A stretch of 17,905 nucleotides of DNA from NCBI GenBank assembly GCA_002718515.1, contig PBEX01000039.1, forward strand, positions 11,862 through 29,766, given 5' to 3'. The notes below the pieces were generated by a model, which was not told the DNA's origin, did no database searches, and saw nothing but the letters and a program-made list of their open reading frames with translations. Shown piece after piece: positions 7,176 to 14,279 of the stretch. Position 1 is the first letter of the stretch. Each line of letters starts with the position of its first letter. Made by a program: the position numbers and the translations under genes. Origin of the DNA: Phycisphaerae bacterium. Its GTDB lineage: Bacteria > Planctomycetota > Phycisphaerae > Phycisphaerales > SM1A02.

Positions 7176-8768
7176 ATGATTATTCCCCAAATCATCTCAA
7201 CTTGGATTTGTGTTGCTCAGCCAACAGGATTGAATGTTCCTGAACTGGTCTATCCTGAGGGTTCAGAAACGCCTCGTTTTTTGACTAAAGAAGAGCAGCG
7301 TTTTATTCAAAGATACCCAATTCAAGCGCCGTTGAGGGGAAACGTAGAAGCGCCAACAGGCGACGTTCACTGTGTTGCTGAATATGAGCCAGCAGATGCA
7401 ATCATGCTTGCTTGGGAAGGTTTCTCATCAATTGTTGCTGAAATGGCAGCAAACATCACAACAGTTGGTGAAGCGAAAGCAATCATTGTCGTTGATTCGA
7501 CAAGCGAGCAATCAGCTGCGCTATCCCAAATCAATTCATATGGAGGCGATACAAGCAGAGTTGAGTTTGTCGTGCGCACAACCGATACGGTTTGGATACG
7601 GGATTATGGACCAAGGTATATTTATGAAAATGGATGCCGAGCGATCATTGACCATACGTACAACAGACCTCGTCCAAATGACAATGCGTTGAACAGTCAT
7701 TTAGCCCCCCTCCTTGGCCATGGGTACTATGAGATTCCGCTGATACATGGTGGTGGCAACTTCCATTTAAATGCATACGATTATGGTTGGGCAACTGAAT
7801 TGATTGTCGACGAAAATCCATCGCTCAATGAAACACAGATCCGAGATTACTGGAGTGAGTTTCAAAATCTAGATGTGACCATTACAGATGCATTTCCAAC
7901 TTCAGTTGATTACACCCAACACATTGATATGTGGATGTGCTGGGCATCAGACACAACGTGCGTGATTAGCGATTGGCCGTACGATGTCAATTCAATTCAA
8001 GATCAGATTTGCGATGCGACTGCTTCTACCCTTGAGTTCCTCGGGTATACGGTAGTCCGCATTCCAGCGAGAAGTGAAAACTGGACACACTACACCTATG
8101 CAAACTCAGTCATTTGTAATGATTTAGTCTTAGTGCCAAGTTATTCCAACTCGCAAGTGTCACAACACAATCAAGAAGCGGTGTATGGATGGCAACAGGC
8201 ATGCCCTGACAAGACCATCGTTTCGATTCCATGTGAAGACATCGTTGGTTCTGCTGGCGTGATGCACTGCATTTGTATGCATGTGCCAAAGCACAGTGGC
8301 GGTGCATTGCCAACTGCGTATCTCCAATATCCAAATGGAGGCGAAATCTTGATTGCGAATCAATCAGTCCAAATTAAGTGGCTTGCAGATGATGATGAAG
8401 GTATTGAGGAAGTGAATATTGAATACTCAGGTGACACAGGTTCGACTTGGGAGATGATTGCTCAGCAAATTCCGCACACAGGTTCGTACAACTGGACGGT
8501 GCCAGACCAAAACACAGCGTTTGGCTGGATTCGTGTCACTGCAATTGACGGCGATTCCATCGCAATGACAGATTATGGTGATTCTTTTTTTGAAATCATT
8601 GGCGGAACAGTGTTAGGCGACGTTACCGGTGACGGCCTCATCAATGTTACGGACATTTTGGTCGTGATGGCGAACTGGGGGCCGTGTGTTGGGAACTGTC
8701 CTACGGACCTCAATAATGACGGACAAACGAGCGTCTCTGACTTGCTGATTGTCATTTCAAACTGGTAA
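7176..8768 (+). CDS. Secreted peptidylarginine/agmatine deiminase-family enzyme with C-terminal dockerin-like module
   Basis: The guanidino-group deiminase domain (about 60-375) carries WIRDYGP (D143), YNRPRPND (162-169, R164 and R166), HGGGNFH (191-197), QHIDMW (H249, D251), YANS (N310) and MHCICMH (C365, the expected nucleophile). Spacing of D, H, D, N and C closely follows the catalytic set reported for Porphyromonas gingivalis peptidylarginine deiminase (D130, H236, D238, N297, C351, cited from memory), and the RxR pair resembles its R152/R154 substrate-carboxylate clamp. A beta-sandwich domain follows (380-475, starting YPNGGE; Kre9/KNH-like pattern), then two dockerin-like repeats (481-530). 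The N-terminus MIIPQIISTWICVAQ is a short, weak signal peptide; GAGAAG precedes the ATG. In-frame codons upstream to the stop at about 7116 encode basic residues, so a longer N-terminus from a non-standard start cannot be ruled out. Citrullination of exported proteins or peptides is inferred; agmatine is the alternative substrate. Confidence 0.83.
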   Translation: MIIPQIISTWICVAQPTGLNVPELVYPEGSETPRFLTKEEQRFIQRYPIQAPLRGNVEAPTGDVHCVAEYEPADAIMLAWEGFSSIVAEMAANITTVGEAKAIIVVDSTSEQSAALSQINSYGGDTSRVEFVVRTTDTVWIRDYGPRYIYENGCRAIIDHTYNRPRPNDNALNSHLAPLLGHGYYEIPLIHGGGNFHLNAYDYGWATELIVDENPSLNETQIRDYWSEFQNLDVTITDAFPTSVDYTQHIDMWMCWASDTTCVISDWPYDVNSIQDQICDATASTLEFLGYTVVRIPARSENWTHYTYANSVICNDLVLVPSYSNSQVSQHNQEAVYGWQQACPDKTIVSIPCEDIVGSAGVMHCICMHVPKHSGGALPTAYLQYPNGGEILIANQSVQIKWLADDDEGIEEVNIEYSGDTGSTWEMIAQQIPHTGSYNWTVPDQNTAFGWIRVTAIDGDSIAMTDYGDSFFEIIGGTVLGDVTGDGLINVTDILVVMANWGPCVGNCPTDLNNDGQTSVSDLLIVISNW

Positions 8769-8789
8769 TCGGACTCCTAATTACCTAAT

Positions 8790-8819
8790 TTGAGGCATTG
8801 GTGCTTGAAAAACTGTAAT
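8790..8819 (+). promoter_or_regulatory. Possible sigma70-type promoter upstream of the 8924 gene
   Basis: TTGAGG (8790-8795) and TGTAAT (8814-8819) are separated by 18 bases. If used, it would give a leader of roughly 95 bases that contains the two palindromes at 8859-8892. The match is only fair, and no terminator is seen after the previous gene, so read-through is also possible. Confidence 0.28.
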
Positions 8820-8858
8820 TTCATAGCATCCAACCCCAAAAACACACGAATATTCTGT

Positions 8859-8892
8859 GGTAATTACCCCAATTCGTGATACCTTAAGGTAT
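8859..8892. promoter_or_regulatory. Two perfect palindromes in the leader of the 8924 gene (possible operator)
   Basis: GGTAATTACC (8859-8868) and ATACCTTAAGGTAT (8879-8892) are each perfect palindromes. Their centres are 22 bp apart, close to two helical turns. Both contain GGTA/TACC half-sites in opposite arrangement. They lie 31-65 bases before the start codon. A dimeric regulator binding here is possible, but short AT-rich palindromes also arise by chance. The 155-base gap 8769-8923 holds no gene that I can see. Confidence 0.3.
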
Positions 8893-8923
8893 TCAACTCA
8901 AAGCTAGCAGGAGAGATTTAGAT

Positions 8924-11014
8924 ATGCAAAAAACCACTGTTTTATTAACAACCGCTATTGTTGCAACTACAACAATAGGCATGTTCTCATTAACTGGTCA
9001 TGCTGATCGCAAAAATAGCGTTCAGAGACTTGGCCAGATAGGTCCAGACATTGTCCCATGGACGATTGCAGGCGAAAATAGTTTTGATATGGATTATGCA
9101 GGTACCTCAGATGGTATTGGCGGATATGCAATTGCAACACAATCCTGCAATTTTGGTGATGTTGTAGCTGACTGGATTTCAAATAGTAATCGAGTGCCCG
9201 TTATGCACTCAAATGCATACAGGCTTAAAGATGGCATTTTTGAACAAATTGGGATGCAGGCTTTTAGTAAACATGGCTTCTGCGCGGTTAGTGAGCCAGG
9301 ATGCGGTGATTGCCAAGCAACACCATGTTCTAATCTTGGCATTGGTTGTGCTGATACATATTGGGCTGGTCTTAACTTAAATGGCGAAGTACCTCGAAGT
9401 GATGTAAATGCATATACAGGTGAATATACATATCCATTTACTGTAAATCCAACAGGACCTTCCTCTATCAGAGGCAACTTGCAGATTTTAAATAGTGATG
9501 TTGATCCAGCCCTTAACGCTGGAGCGCGTTATTTTGTTGAAGCACAGTATGTAACCCTAGACGATGCTCAGTGGGGCAACCAGATGAACAATACATCTTG
9601 GAGAGAAATTGTCTTTAACTCACCATCAAATCCTCAACCTATCGCAACTGGTCCATCAGCTACTAATGTAGGTGTACCAGCGATTTCAGCATGGGCTGAA
9701 ATCGATCCCGATGTTGAACTGCAAACAATAGATACTCCTGGTGATGGACGTGTGCATATTGCAGTGAAAGTTACTAGCAACAATGATGGCACATATCATT
9801 ATGAATATGCAATATATAACGAAAATTGCGACAGAAGCATTGGCTCATTTGCACTTCCAATTGGGGATGCTTCAGTAACTAATATTGGTTTTAAAGACGT
9901 CAACTACAATAGTGGTGAAATATATGATGGCACAGACTGGTCAGTAACAAATGAAAACGGAGAATTGGCTTGGTCTACAGTTTCATATGAGTCAAACCAA
10001 AATGCCAACGCGTTGCGCTTTGGTACTCTTTACAACTTTAGATTTGACTCTGCAAGCCCCCCTGCTAATGGTGATGCGATTTTAAGCTTCTTTAAGCCAG
10101 GTGGTGTTGGTGGTTTTAATGTTTCTATTACAGCTCCAGAAGGTTCTCAAATTGATCCATGTGAATTACCTCTTGCAGCGTGTCCTGCTGATGTCGATGG
10201 TAATTATGTTGTTGCTGTCGGTGATTTGTTAGCAGTAATAGCAGAATATGGCGCTTGTGGAGACGGTACATTTAGACCTGACGGCGATGTCAATGGTGAT
10301 TGCTGTGTAAGTGTTTCAGATATCCTTGCGATAATTGCAGCCTGGGGTCAAGACTGCACGCCTGTTGGAGCTTGCTGCTTACCTCAAGGTGGATGTTCAG
10401 AGCAGGAAACTGAAGCTGATTGCATTAATGCAGGCGGCTCTTACAGTGGCAATGACAGTTCTTGTTCACAAGCTAATTGTCCTGAACTCGGTGCCTGTTG
10501 TTTCTCCGATGGAGAATGTGCAGATGCATTAGCTTCAGATTGTTCTGAGTTTGGCGGAACTTTCCAAGGCGAAGGCTCCTCTTGTAATGCAGTTGAATGC
10601 CCTGTGGCAGGAGCTGGCGACGAAGCAGCTAATGCAATGATTGCTTCCTATGGCGAAAATGCATTTGAGACAGAAACTGCAACGCCGAGCGACCCACAGC
10701 CAGATGACAGTCAATGCTCTGGAACATATCTCGATTGGGACAATTGCCAAGATATTTGGTTCATCTTTACGCCAAAACAAAGTGGTAATGTGAATTTCTC
10801 AACATGTGACTCATCAAGTTATGACACTTCCATGGTGCTTTATGAAGGTACCGCAGACAATCAAGTGACTTGCAATGGCGATGGAGATGGGGGAAATGGC
10901 TGTCAGCAGTATTATTCAGAATTCGACTATAACGTAGAAGCAGGCACTGCTTACTACATTCGAATTGGTGGCTGGCAAGGCGAAACTGGCTCTGGAACCC
11001 TTACAATTGATTAA
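8924..11014 (+). CDS. Large modular secreted protein: CNFGD-type domain, internal dockerin, cysteine repeats, PPC-like C-terminal domain
   Basis: AGGAGAG lies 8 bases before the ATG. The 696-residue product starts with a signal peptide (about 1-27, ending near GHA-DR). Residues 50-400 are homologous to the protein at 3811-5190: SCNFGDVVADW (74-84), NRVPV (89-93), AYRLKDGIFEQIG (98-110), FCAVSEPGCGDCQ (119-131), LGIGCADTYWAGLN (138-151), GTDWS (336-340) and LAWSTVSYES (348-357). An internal dockerin-like module follows (420-478, DVDGNYVVAVGDLLAVIAEYG and DVNGDCCVSVSDILAIIAAWG), then two six-cysteine repeats (481-519, 522-559). The C-terminal domain (565-696) has DIWFIFTPKQSG, STCDSSSYDTSMVLYEG and AGTAYYIRIGG, a pattern of pre-peptidase C-terminal (PPC-like) beta domains. 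Unlike its neighbours the dockerin is not terminal. No catalytic motif is seen; a structural or binding role outside the cell is inferred. Confidence 0.85.
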   Translation: MQKTTVLLTTAIVATTTIGMFSLTGHADRKNSVQRLGQIGPDIVPWTIAGENSFDMDYAGTSDGIGGYAIATQSCNFGDVVADWISNSNRVPVMHSNAYRLKDGIFEQIGMQAFSKHGFCAVSEPGCGDCQATPCSNLGIGCADTYWAGLNLNGEVPRSDVNAYTGEYTYPFTVNPTGPSSIRGNLQILNSDVDPALNAGARYFVEAQYVTLDDAQWGNQMNNTSWREIVFNSPSNPQPIATGPSATNVGVPAISAWAEIDPDVELQTIDTPGDGRVHIAVKVTSNNDGTYHYEYAIYNENCDRSIGSFALPIGDASVTNIGFKDVNYNSGEIYDGTDWSVTNENGELAWSTVSYESNQNANALRFGTLYNFRFDSASPPANGDAILSFFKPGGVGGFNVSITAPEGSQIDPCELPLAACPADVDGNYVVAVGDLLAVIAEYGACGDGTFRPDGDVNGDCCVSVSDILAIIAAWGQDCTPVGACCLPQGGCSEQETEADCINAGGSYSGNDSSCSQANCPELGACCFSDGECADALASDCSEFGGTFQGEGSSCNAVECPVAGAGDEAANAMIASYGENAFETETATPSDPQPDDSQCSGTYLDWDNCQDIWFIFTPKQSGNVNFSTCDSSSYDTSMVLYEGTADNQVTCNGDGDGGNGCQQYYSEFDYNVEAGTAYYIRIGGWQGETGSGTLTID
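10364..10600 (+). repeat. Two tandem six-cysteine (GACC) protein repeats
   Basis: Residues 481-519 and 522-559 of the surrounding protein follow G-A-C-C-x5-C-x(7-8)-C-x13-C-x4-C, with a conserved G-G-x-[YF]-x-G inside the 13-residue spacer. Four more copies occur in the next gene. Six cysteines per unit could give three disulfides. Confidence 0.8.
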
Positions 11015-11042
11015 TTACATAATTAATCACAATTAATTTCTA

Positions 11043-11077
11043 ACAACAGCAGGTTTTTTACCTGCTGCTGTTTTTTT
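11043..11077 (+). terminator. Rho-independent terminator after the 8924 gene
   Basis: A 12-bp stem with one A-C mismatch pairs 11043-11054 with 11060-11071 (core CAGCAGGT/ACCTGCTG), with loop TTTTT and then a T-run to 11077. It separates the two large modular genes into different transcripts. Confidence 0.85.
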
Positions 11078-11079
11078 AC

Positions 11080-11109
11080 TTGACTTAGGCCCTGTTTTCA
11101 GACCATAAT
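11080..11109 (+). promoter_or_regulatory. Sigma70-type promoter for the 11137 gene
   Basis: TTGACT (11080-11085) and CATAAT (11104-11109) are separated by 18 bases; each hexamer is one base off consensus. The element begins two bases after the preceding T-run, and the predicted start site lies about 20 bases before the start codon, with the ribosome-binding site GAGGAG between them. Confidence 0.6.
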
Positions 11110-11136
11110 GATTTATTACTAAAAGAGGAGATGGAT

Positions 11137-13590
11137 ATGAAATCTACTATTTGCACACTATCGGTTCTTGGTTTTAGTGCTGTTGCGCTGGGACAAGAAA
11201 TTGTTTTTGACCAAATCGGTCCAATGGATGGAACCGGAATTGGTACAAATATTACAGGCTGTCAATACTTTGAAGAGGCTTATGCCCAGTATTCAATTGC
11301 AACGATGGATAATGTTTCTTTTGATAACGCTATTGCTATTGGCTCTGTTGAAATGGTACTTAATGGCTGGAATGGATTTGTAGATCCATCTGGTGTTACG
11401 GCCTACCAATCAAACTTTTATTCAAGTGTCGAAGTAGCTGCAGTTAATCTTGTCGGTGATGTTTCATCATCAGATGCGGATGCAGCAGATACAACTACTT
11501 CACCTGATTGGGCAGGCGGTGGCTTTTTAGTAAGTGCCCCGTCAAATCATTCAGTTAACCCGGGTTCATATTATTTCTCAATGATTCCAACAAATGAGTT
11601 TGCTACTAATGGACAAACTGGTGTGGCCGACTCAAATATTGGCGATGGTGTTTATGGATGGCAAGCTAATCCTGGTGGTGGATTTGCAATGCCTGATAAT
11701 TATCAAGAAACAACTAATGATGTTGCTCTCCGACTTTATGACAATTCCATCACTGACCCCTGCTCATTTCCTCTCCCAGAAGAATGCGTTGCAGACGTTG
11801 ATGGCAATCTAGTCGTTTCTGTTTCAGACGTTCTCGCAATAATTGCAAATTGGGGTTCAACTGGTGATGGCACATTCAGACCTACTGGTGATATTGCACC
11901 AGCGCCAAATGGCGATTGCACAGTTGATGTGTCTGATCTTCTAGCTGTTATTGCTGGGTGGGGTCAAGATTGTAGACCTAAGGGTGCATGTTGCTATGAA
12001 AATGGTGACTGTATGGATGAGATGCTTGCAGAGGAATGCTCTGATGCTGGCGGCGTCTATCTTGGTGATGATTCATTATGTGCAGATAGCTCCTGTGGTG
12101 CTGGTGCATGCTGTATTGATGAGACACAATGTACAGATGGCTTGAGCGACTGGTATTGCGAAGTTCTTGGCGGTGTTTACCGCGGCACTGGAACTGATTG
12201 TACTACCGTTTCATGTGACTCAAGTTGTAAGGCAGTTGGTTGTCAAAGTCCTGATCAAGAAGGACATGGCTCAGGTGGTACTGTTGGTGCGACAAGTGAC
12301 CTTAATCCATCAGCGGGTTACCAAGTCGCTGACACATTTAACCCAACGACTAGCGGTGCTGTTTCAAGTGTCTGCTGGTGGGGCTTCTACATTGATTTTG
12401 GTGGTCCAGCAGACTGCGGAATCGATGGTCCTGGAACAGGTGATAACTTTACAATTGAGTATTATGCTGACGATGCTGATGGTTATACCCCAGGCACATT
12501 GCTTGCTGGTCCTTTTAATGTTGTATCCAGCGTCGCCCCTACAGGTGACGTCATTCCTTCAGGCATTGGCGACTTGATTCAATATCAGTACACAGCTTCG
12601 CACGAACCAGTTAAAGTTCAAGCTGGCGAGTGTTACTGGATTTCAATTTACAACAACACAACTGAAAGTTGCTTCTGGCTATGGGAAACAGCGCCTCCAG
12701 GTGATGAACGATCCGCTCAGGACAATGGTGGTTGGGCCTCAGCTGATTATGATGTCGCATTCTGTGTAAACATTGATATCACGAGTGATGGTTGCGGTGC
12801 GTACACAGGCGCATGTTGTGTTGGCGATGATTGCCAAATAACAACCTTAAGCGAATGCTTGGCACTTGAAGGTGAATATAACGGTGACAACTTAAGTTGT
12901 GCAGATGTTAATGACTGCAATCCAATCCCAGGTGCTTGTTGCTTCGACGCTTCAAGTTGTTTGGACGGTCAGACGGACGCTGATTGTGTAGCATTCGGTG
13001 GCACATACATGGGTCCAAACACAGAATGTGATTCTGTTGACTGCGATATCCAGCCGCTTCCATACGATCAAATCGGCATGGCAGATGGTAGTGACTTGTC
13101 TACTAATATTACAGCGTGTCAAATATTTGAAGAATCATTCGCTCAATATGATGTTGCTACTTTAGATAGTTTCACATTTGAAGAAACAACTAACATTACA
13201 TCAATTGAAACTGTTGTAAATGGTTGGAATGGTTATGTAGATATAAATGGAGTAACCAATTACACGATAAGTGTATATAGCACTCCTGATGCTGCTGGAG
13301 CAGATCTTGTAGGCGATGTTTATTCAATAGATATTGTTGAGCCTGAGCTACCTACATGGACTGGGGCAGGAACGTTAGTTAAATTCAACGTTTCAATTTC
13401 ATTGCCTGCTGGCGACTATTGGTTTGCTGTTATTCCATGGAATGAGTTTGGAGTTAATGGTCAAACTGGCATAGCCTCTTCAACACTTGGTGATGGTTCA
13501 GCTTATCAAGCTAATCCAGGTGGAGGATTTGGCTTTGGTCCTACACAGGCCACAACTGAAGATGCAGCCTATCGTTTGTTAACCGATTAA
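11137..13590 (+). CDS. Large modular secreted protein with duplicated end domains, internal dockerin and four cysteine repeats
   Basis: The start at 11137 (817 residues) is preferred over the ATG at 11131 because GAGGAG then sits at a normal 6-base spacing instead of touching the start codon; MKSTICTLSVLGFSAVALG is the signal peptide. Domain order: beta-rich domain copy 1 (24-201), dockerin-like module (216-279, DVDGNLVVSVSDVLAIIANWG and CTVDVSDLLAVIAGWG), two six-cysteine repeats (282-320, 322-360), a middle beta-sandwich-like domain (about 366-550, with CWWGFYIDFGG and CYWISIYNNT), two more six-cysteine repeats (557-594, 598-636) and beta-rich domain copy 2 (643-817). The dockerin plus cysteine cassette resembles that of the preceding gene (DGTFRP...GWGQDC...GACC in both). 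No enzyme motif is visible. Likely an extracellular structural, adhesive or binding protein; exact role unknown. Confidence 0.85.
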   Translation: MKSTICTLSVLGFSAVALGQEIVFDQIGPMDGTGIGTNITGCQYFEEAYAQYSIATMDNVSFDNAIAIGSVEMVLNGWNGFVDPSGVTAYQSNFYSSVEVAAVNLVGDVSSSDADAADTTTSPDWAGGGFLVSAPSNHSVNPGSYYFSMIPTNEFATNGQTGVADSNIGDGVYGWQANPGGGFAMPDNYQETTNDVALRLYDNSITDPCSFPLPEECVADVDGNLVVSVSDVLAIIANWGSTGDGTFRPTGDIAPAPNGDCTVDVSDLLAVIAGWGQDCRPKGACCYENGDCMDEMLAEECSDAGGVYLGDDSLCADSSCGAGACCIDETQCTDGLSDWYCEVLGGVYRGTGTDCTTVSCDSSCKAVGCQSPDQEGHGSGGTVGATSDLNPSAGYQVADTFNPTTSGAVSSVCWWGFYIDFGGPADCGIDGPGTGDNFTIEYYADDADGYTPGTLLAGPFNVVSSVAPTGDVIPSGIGDLIQYQYTASHEPVKVQAGECYWISIYNNTTESCFWLWETAPPGDERSAQDNGGWASADYDVAFCVNIDITSDGCGAYTGACCVGDDCQITTLSECLALEGEYNGDNLSCADVNDCNPIPGACCFDASSCLDGQTDADCVAFGGTYMGPNTECDSVDCDIQPLPYDQIGMADGSDLSTNITACQIFEESFAQYDVATLDSFTFEETTNITSIETVVNGWNGYVDINGVTNYTISVYSTPDAAGADLVGDVYSIDIVEPELPTWTGAGTLVKFNVSISLPAGDYWFAVIPWNEFGVNGQTGIASSTLGDGSAYQANPGGGFGFGPTQATTEDAAYRLLTD
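11206..11739 (+). repeat. Beta-rich domain, copy 1 (N-terminal)
   Basis: Residues 24-201 of the protein starting at 11137, beginning FDQIG and containing TNITGCQYFEEAYAQY, LNGWNGFVD, LVGDV, GSYYFSMIP, NEF, NGQTG, QANPGGGF and VALRL. Over the first 39 residues about 22 are identical by eye to the C-terminal copy. Confidence 0.8.
11980..12216 (+). repeat. Six-cysteine (GACC) repeats, first pair
   Basis: Residues 282-320 and 322-360 follow GACC-x5-C-x8-C-x13-C-x4-C, each with GGVY inside the 13-residue spacer. They directly follow the dockerin-like module, as in the preceding gene. Confidence 0.8.
12805..13044 (+). repeat. Six-cysteine (GACC) repeats, second pair
   Basis: Residues 557-594 and 598-636. 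The first copy is slightly different (x4 and x7 spacing, EGEY instead of GGxY, x5 before the last cysteine); the second matches the consensus. They link the middle domain to the C-terminal copy of the end domain. Confidence 0.8.
13063..13581 (+). repeat. Beta-rich domain, copy 2 (C-terminal)
   Basis: Residues 643-815 of the protein starting at 11137, beginning YDQIG and containing TNITACQIFEESFAQY, VNGWNGYVD, LVGDV, GDYWFAVIP, NEF, NGQTG, QANPGGGF and AAYRL, the same markers in the same order as copy 1. Confidence 0.8.
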
Positions 13591-13611
13591 GTTTTACTGC
13601 TTTTGAAATAG

Positions 13612-13641
13612 AAGAGTGCCCCTTTTGGGGCACTCTTTTTT
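13612..13641 (+). terminator. Strong terminator shared by convergent genes
   Basis: A perfect 11-bp stem, AAGAGTGCCCC (13612-13622) with GGGGCACTCTT (13627-13637), loop TTTT, with a T-run to 13641. It serves the plus-strand gene ending at 13590. The stop codon of the minus-strand gene (13640-13642) overlaps the T-run, so the same hairpin may also end that transcript, with a weaker T-tract. Confidence 0.88.
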
Positions 13642-14233
13642 ATTCGCTTCGTTTGTAAACAATCTCAACGACTTTTGCGTCACTTGGATACATCGCAAGG
13701 TCATGAATCTCAAGAGTAAACTGATTCTCGTTTTGAATTGTGAATCTGTATAAGACTATTTTGTCATGTTCACCAGTCATCCATTCATCCATCGGTCCCC
13801 ATAACGATAGAGTACGGTTTGATTGATCGAGTAGCCCTTCGGCGTATTTGATTGAAGTGCCAAGCGAATCGATAAAGGTGACAACATACTTCCGCTTGTA
13901 GTTGTCGTAACCAAGCGTTATTTTTCCGTCATAGGCTGAACCCATGATGGATCCACTGTAACTACCCTCTAGGAATCTGTCTCCTAAAATGAGTTTGTTG
14001 GATGCAGTTCCTGGAGTTGGTTTCATCTCATAAACAGACGTTTCAGTATTCCAATCACCAACGAAGTTCTTGAAATATGCATGATGCTTATCAGGTGTAG
14101 CCAAATACTCACCAAGTTGTTCCATTTTGGCAAGTTCTTCACCAGGTGAATCTTGCAATGCAGTCAATGAAAACAAACTAACAGAGCTGAGTGCAAGAAC
14201 AACCAGAGAGCGATGTTTGGTTAGAATTGGCAT
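13640..14233 (-). CDS. Exported DUF1579 family protein
   Basis: The 197-residue product has a signal peptide (about 1-27: MPILTKHRSL, hydrophobic core, cut near ALQ-DS). The rest follows the DUF1579 pattern: HHAYFKNFVGDWNTETSVYE (50-69), LGDRFLEGSYSG (83-94), GYDNYKRKYVVTFIDSLGT (108-126), FTLEIHDLAM and EIVYKRSE at the end. The family is predicted to form a single beta-barrel-like domain; its function is not established. AAGGAG lies 7 bases before the ATG on the minus strand. It is divergent from the DUF1573 lipoprotein gene across 46 bases, so their promoters must be packed together. Confidence 0.82.
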   Translation of the reverse strand: MPILTKHRSLVVLALSSVSLFSLTALQDSPGEELAKMEQLGEYLATPDKHHAYFKNFVGDWNTETSVYEMKPTPGTASNKLILGDRFLEGSYSGSIMGSAYDGKITLGYDNYKRKYVVTFIDSLGTSIKYAEGLLDQSNRTLSLWGPMDEWMTGEHDKIVLYRFTIQNENQFTLEIHDLAMYPSDAKVVEIVYKRSE

Positions 14234-14279
14234 GAATTACTCCTTATTGAAAAGTATGAGACATGGTACACTTTACGCC

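Noticed and set aside
11131..11136. ATG six bases before the chosen start of the second modular protein
   Set aside because: The GAGGAG ribosome-binding site would directly abut it; the ATG at 11137 has normal spacing.
8924..13590. Cellulosome or polysaccharide-degradation locus
   Set aside because: Dockerin-like modules are present, but no cohesin, glycoside hydrolase or carbohydrate-transport gene can be recognised in the window.
14127..14279. Longer N-terminus for the DUF1573 lipoprotein
   Set aside because: It would overlap the opposite gene's signal-peptide codons and move the lipobox far from the N-terminus.
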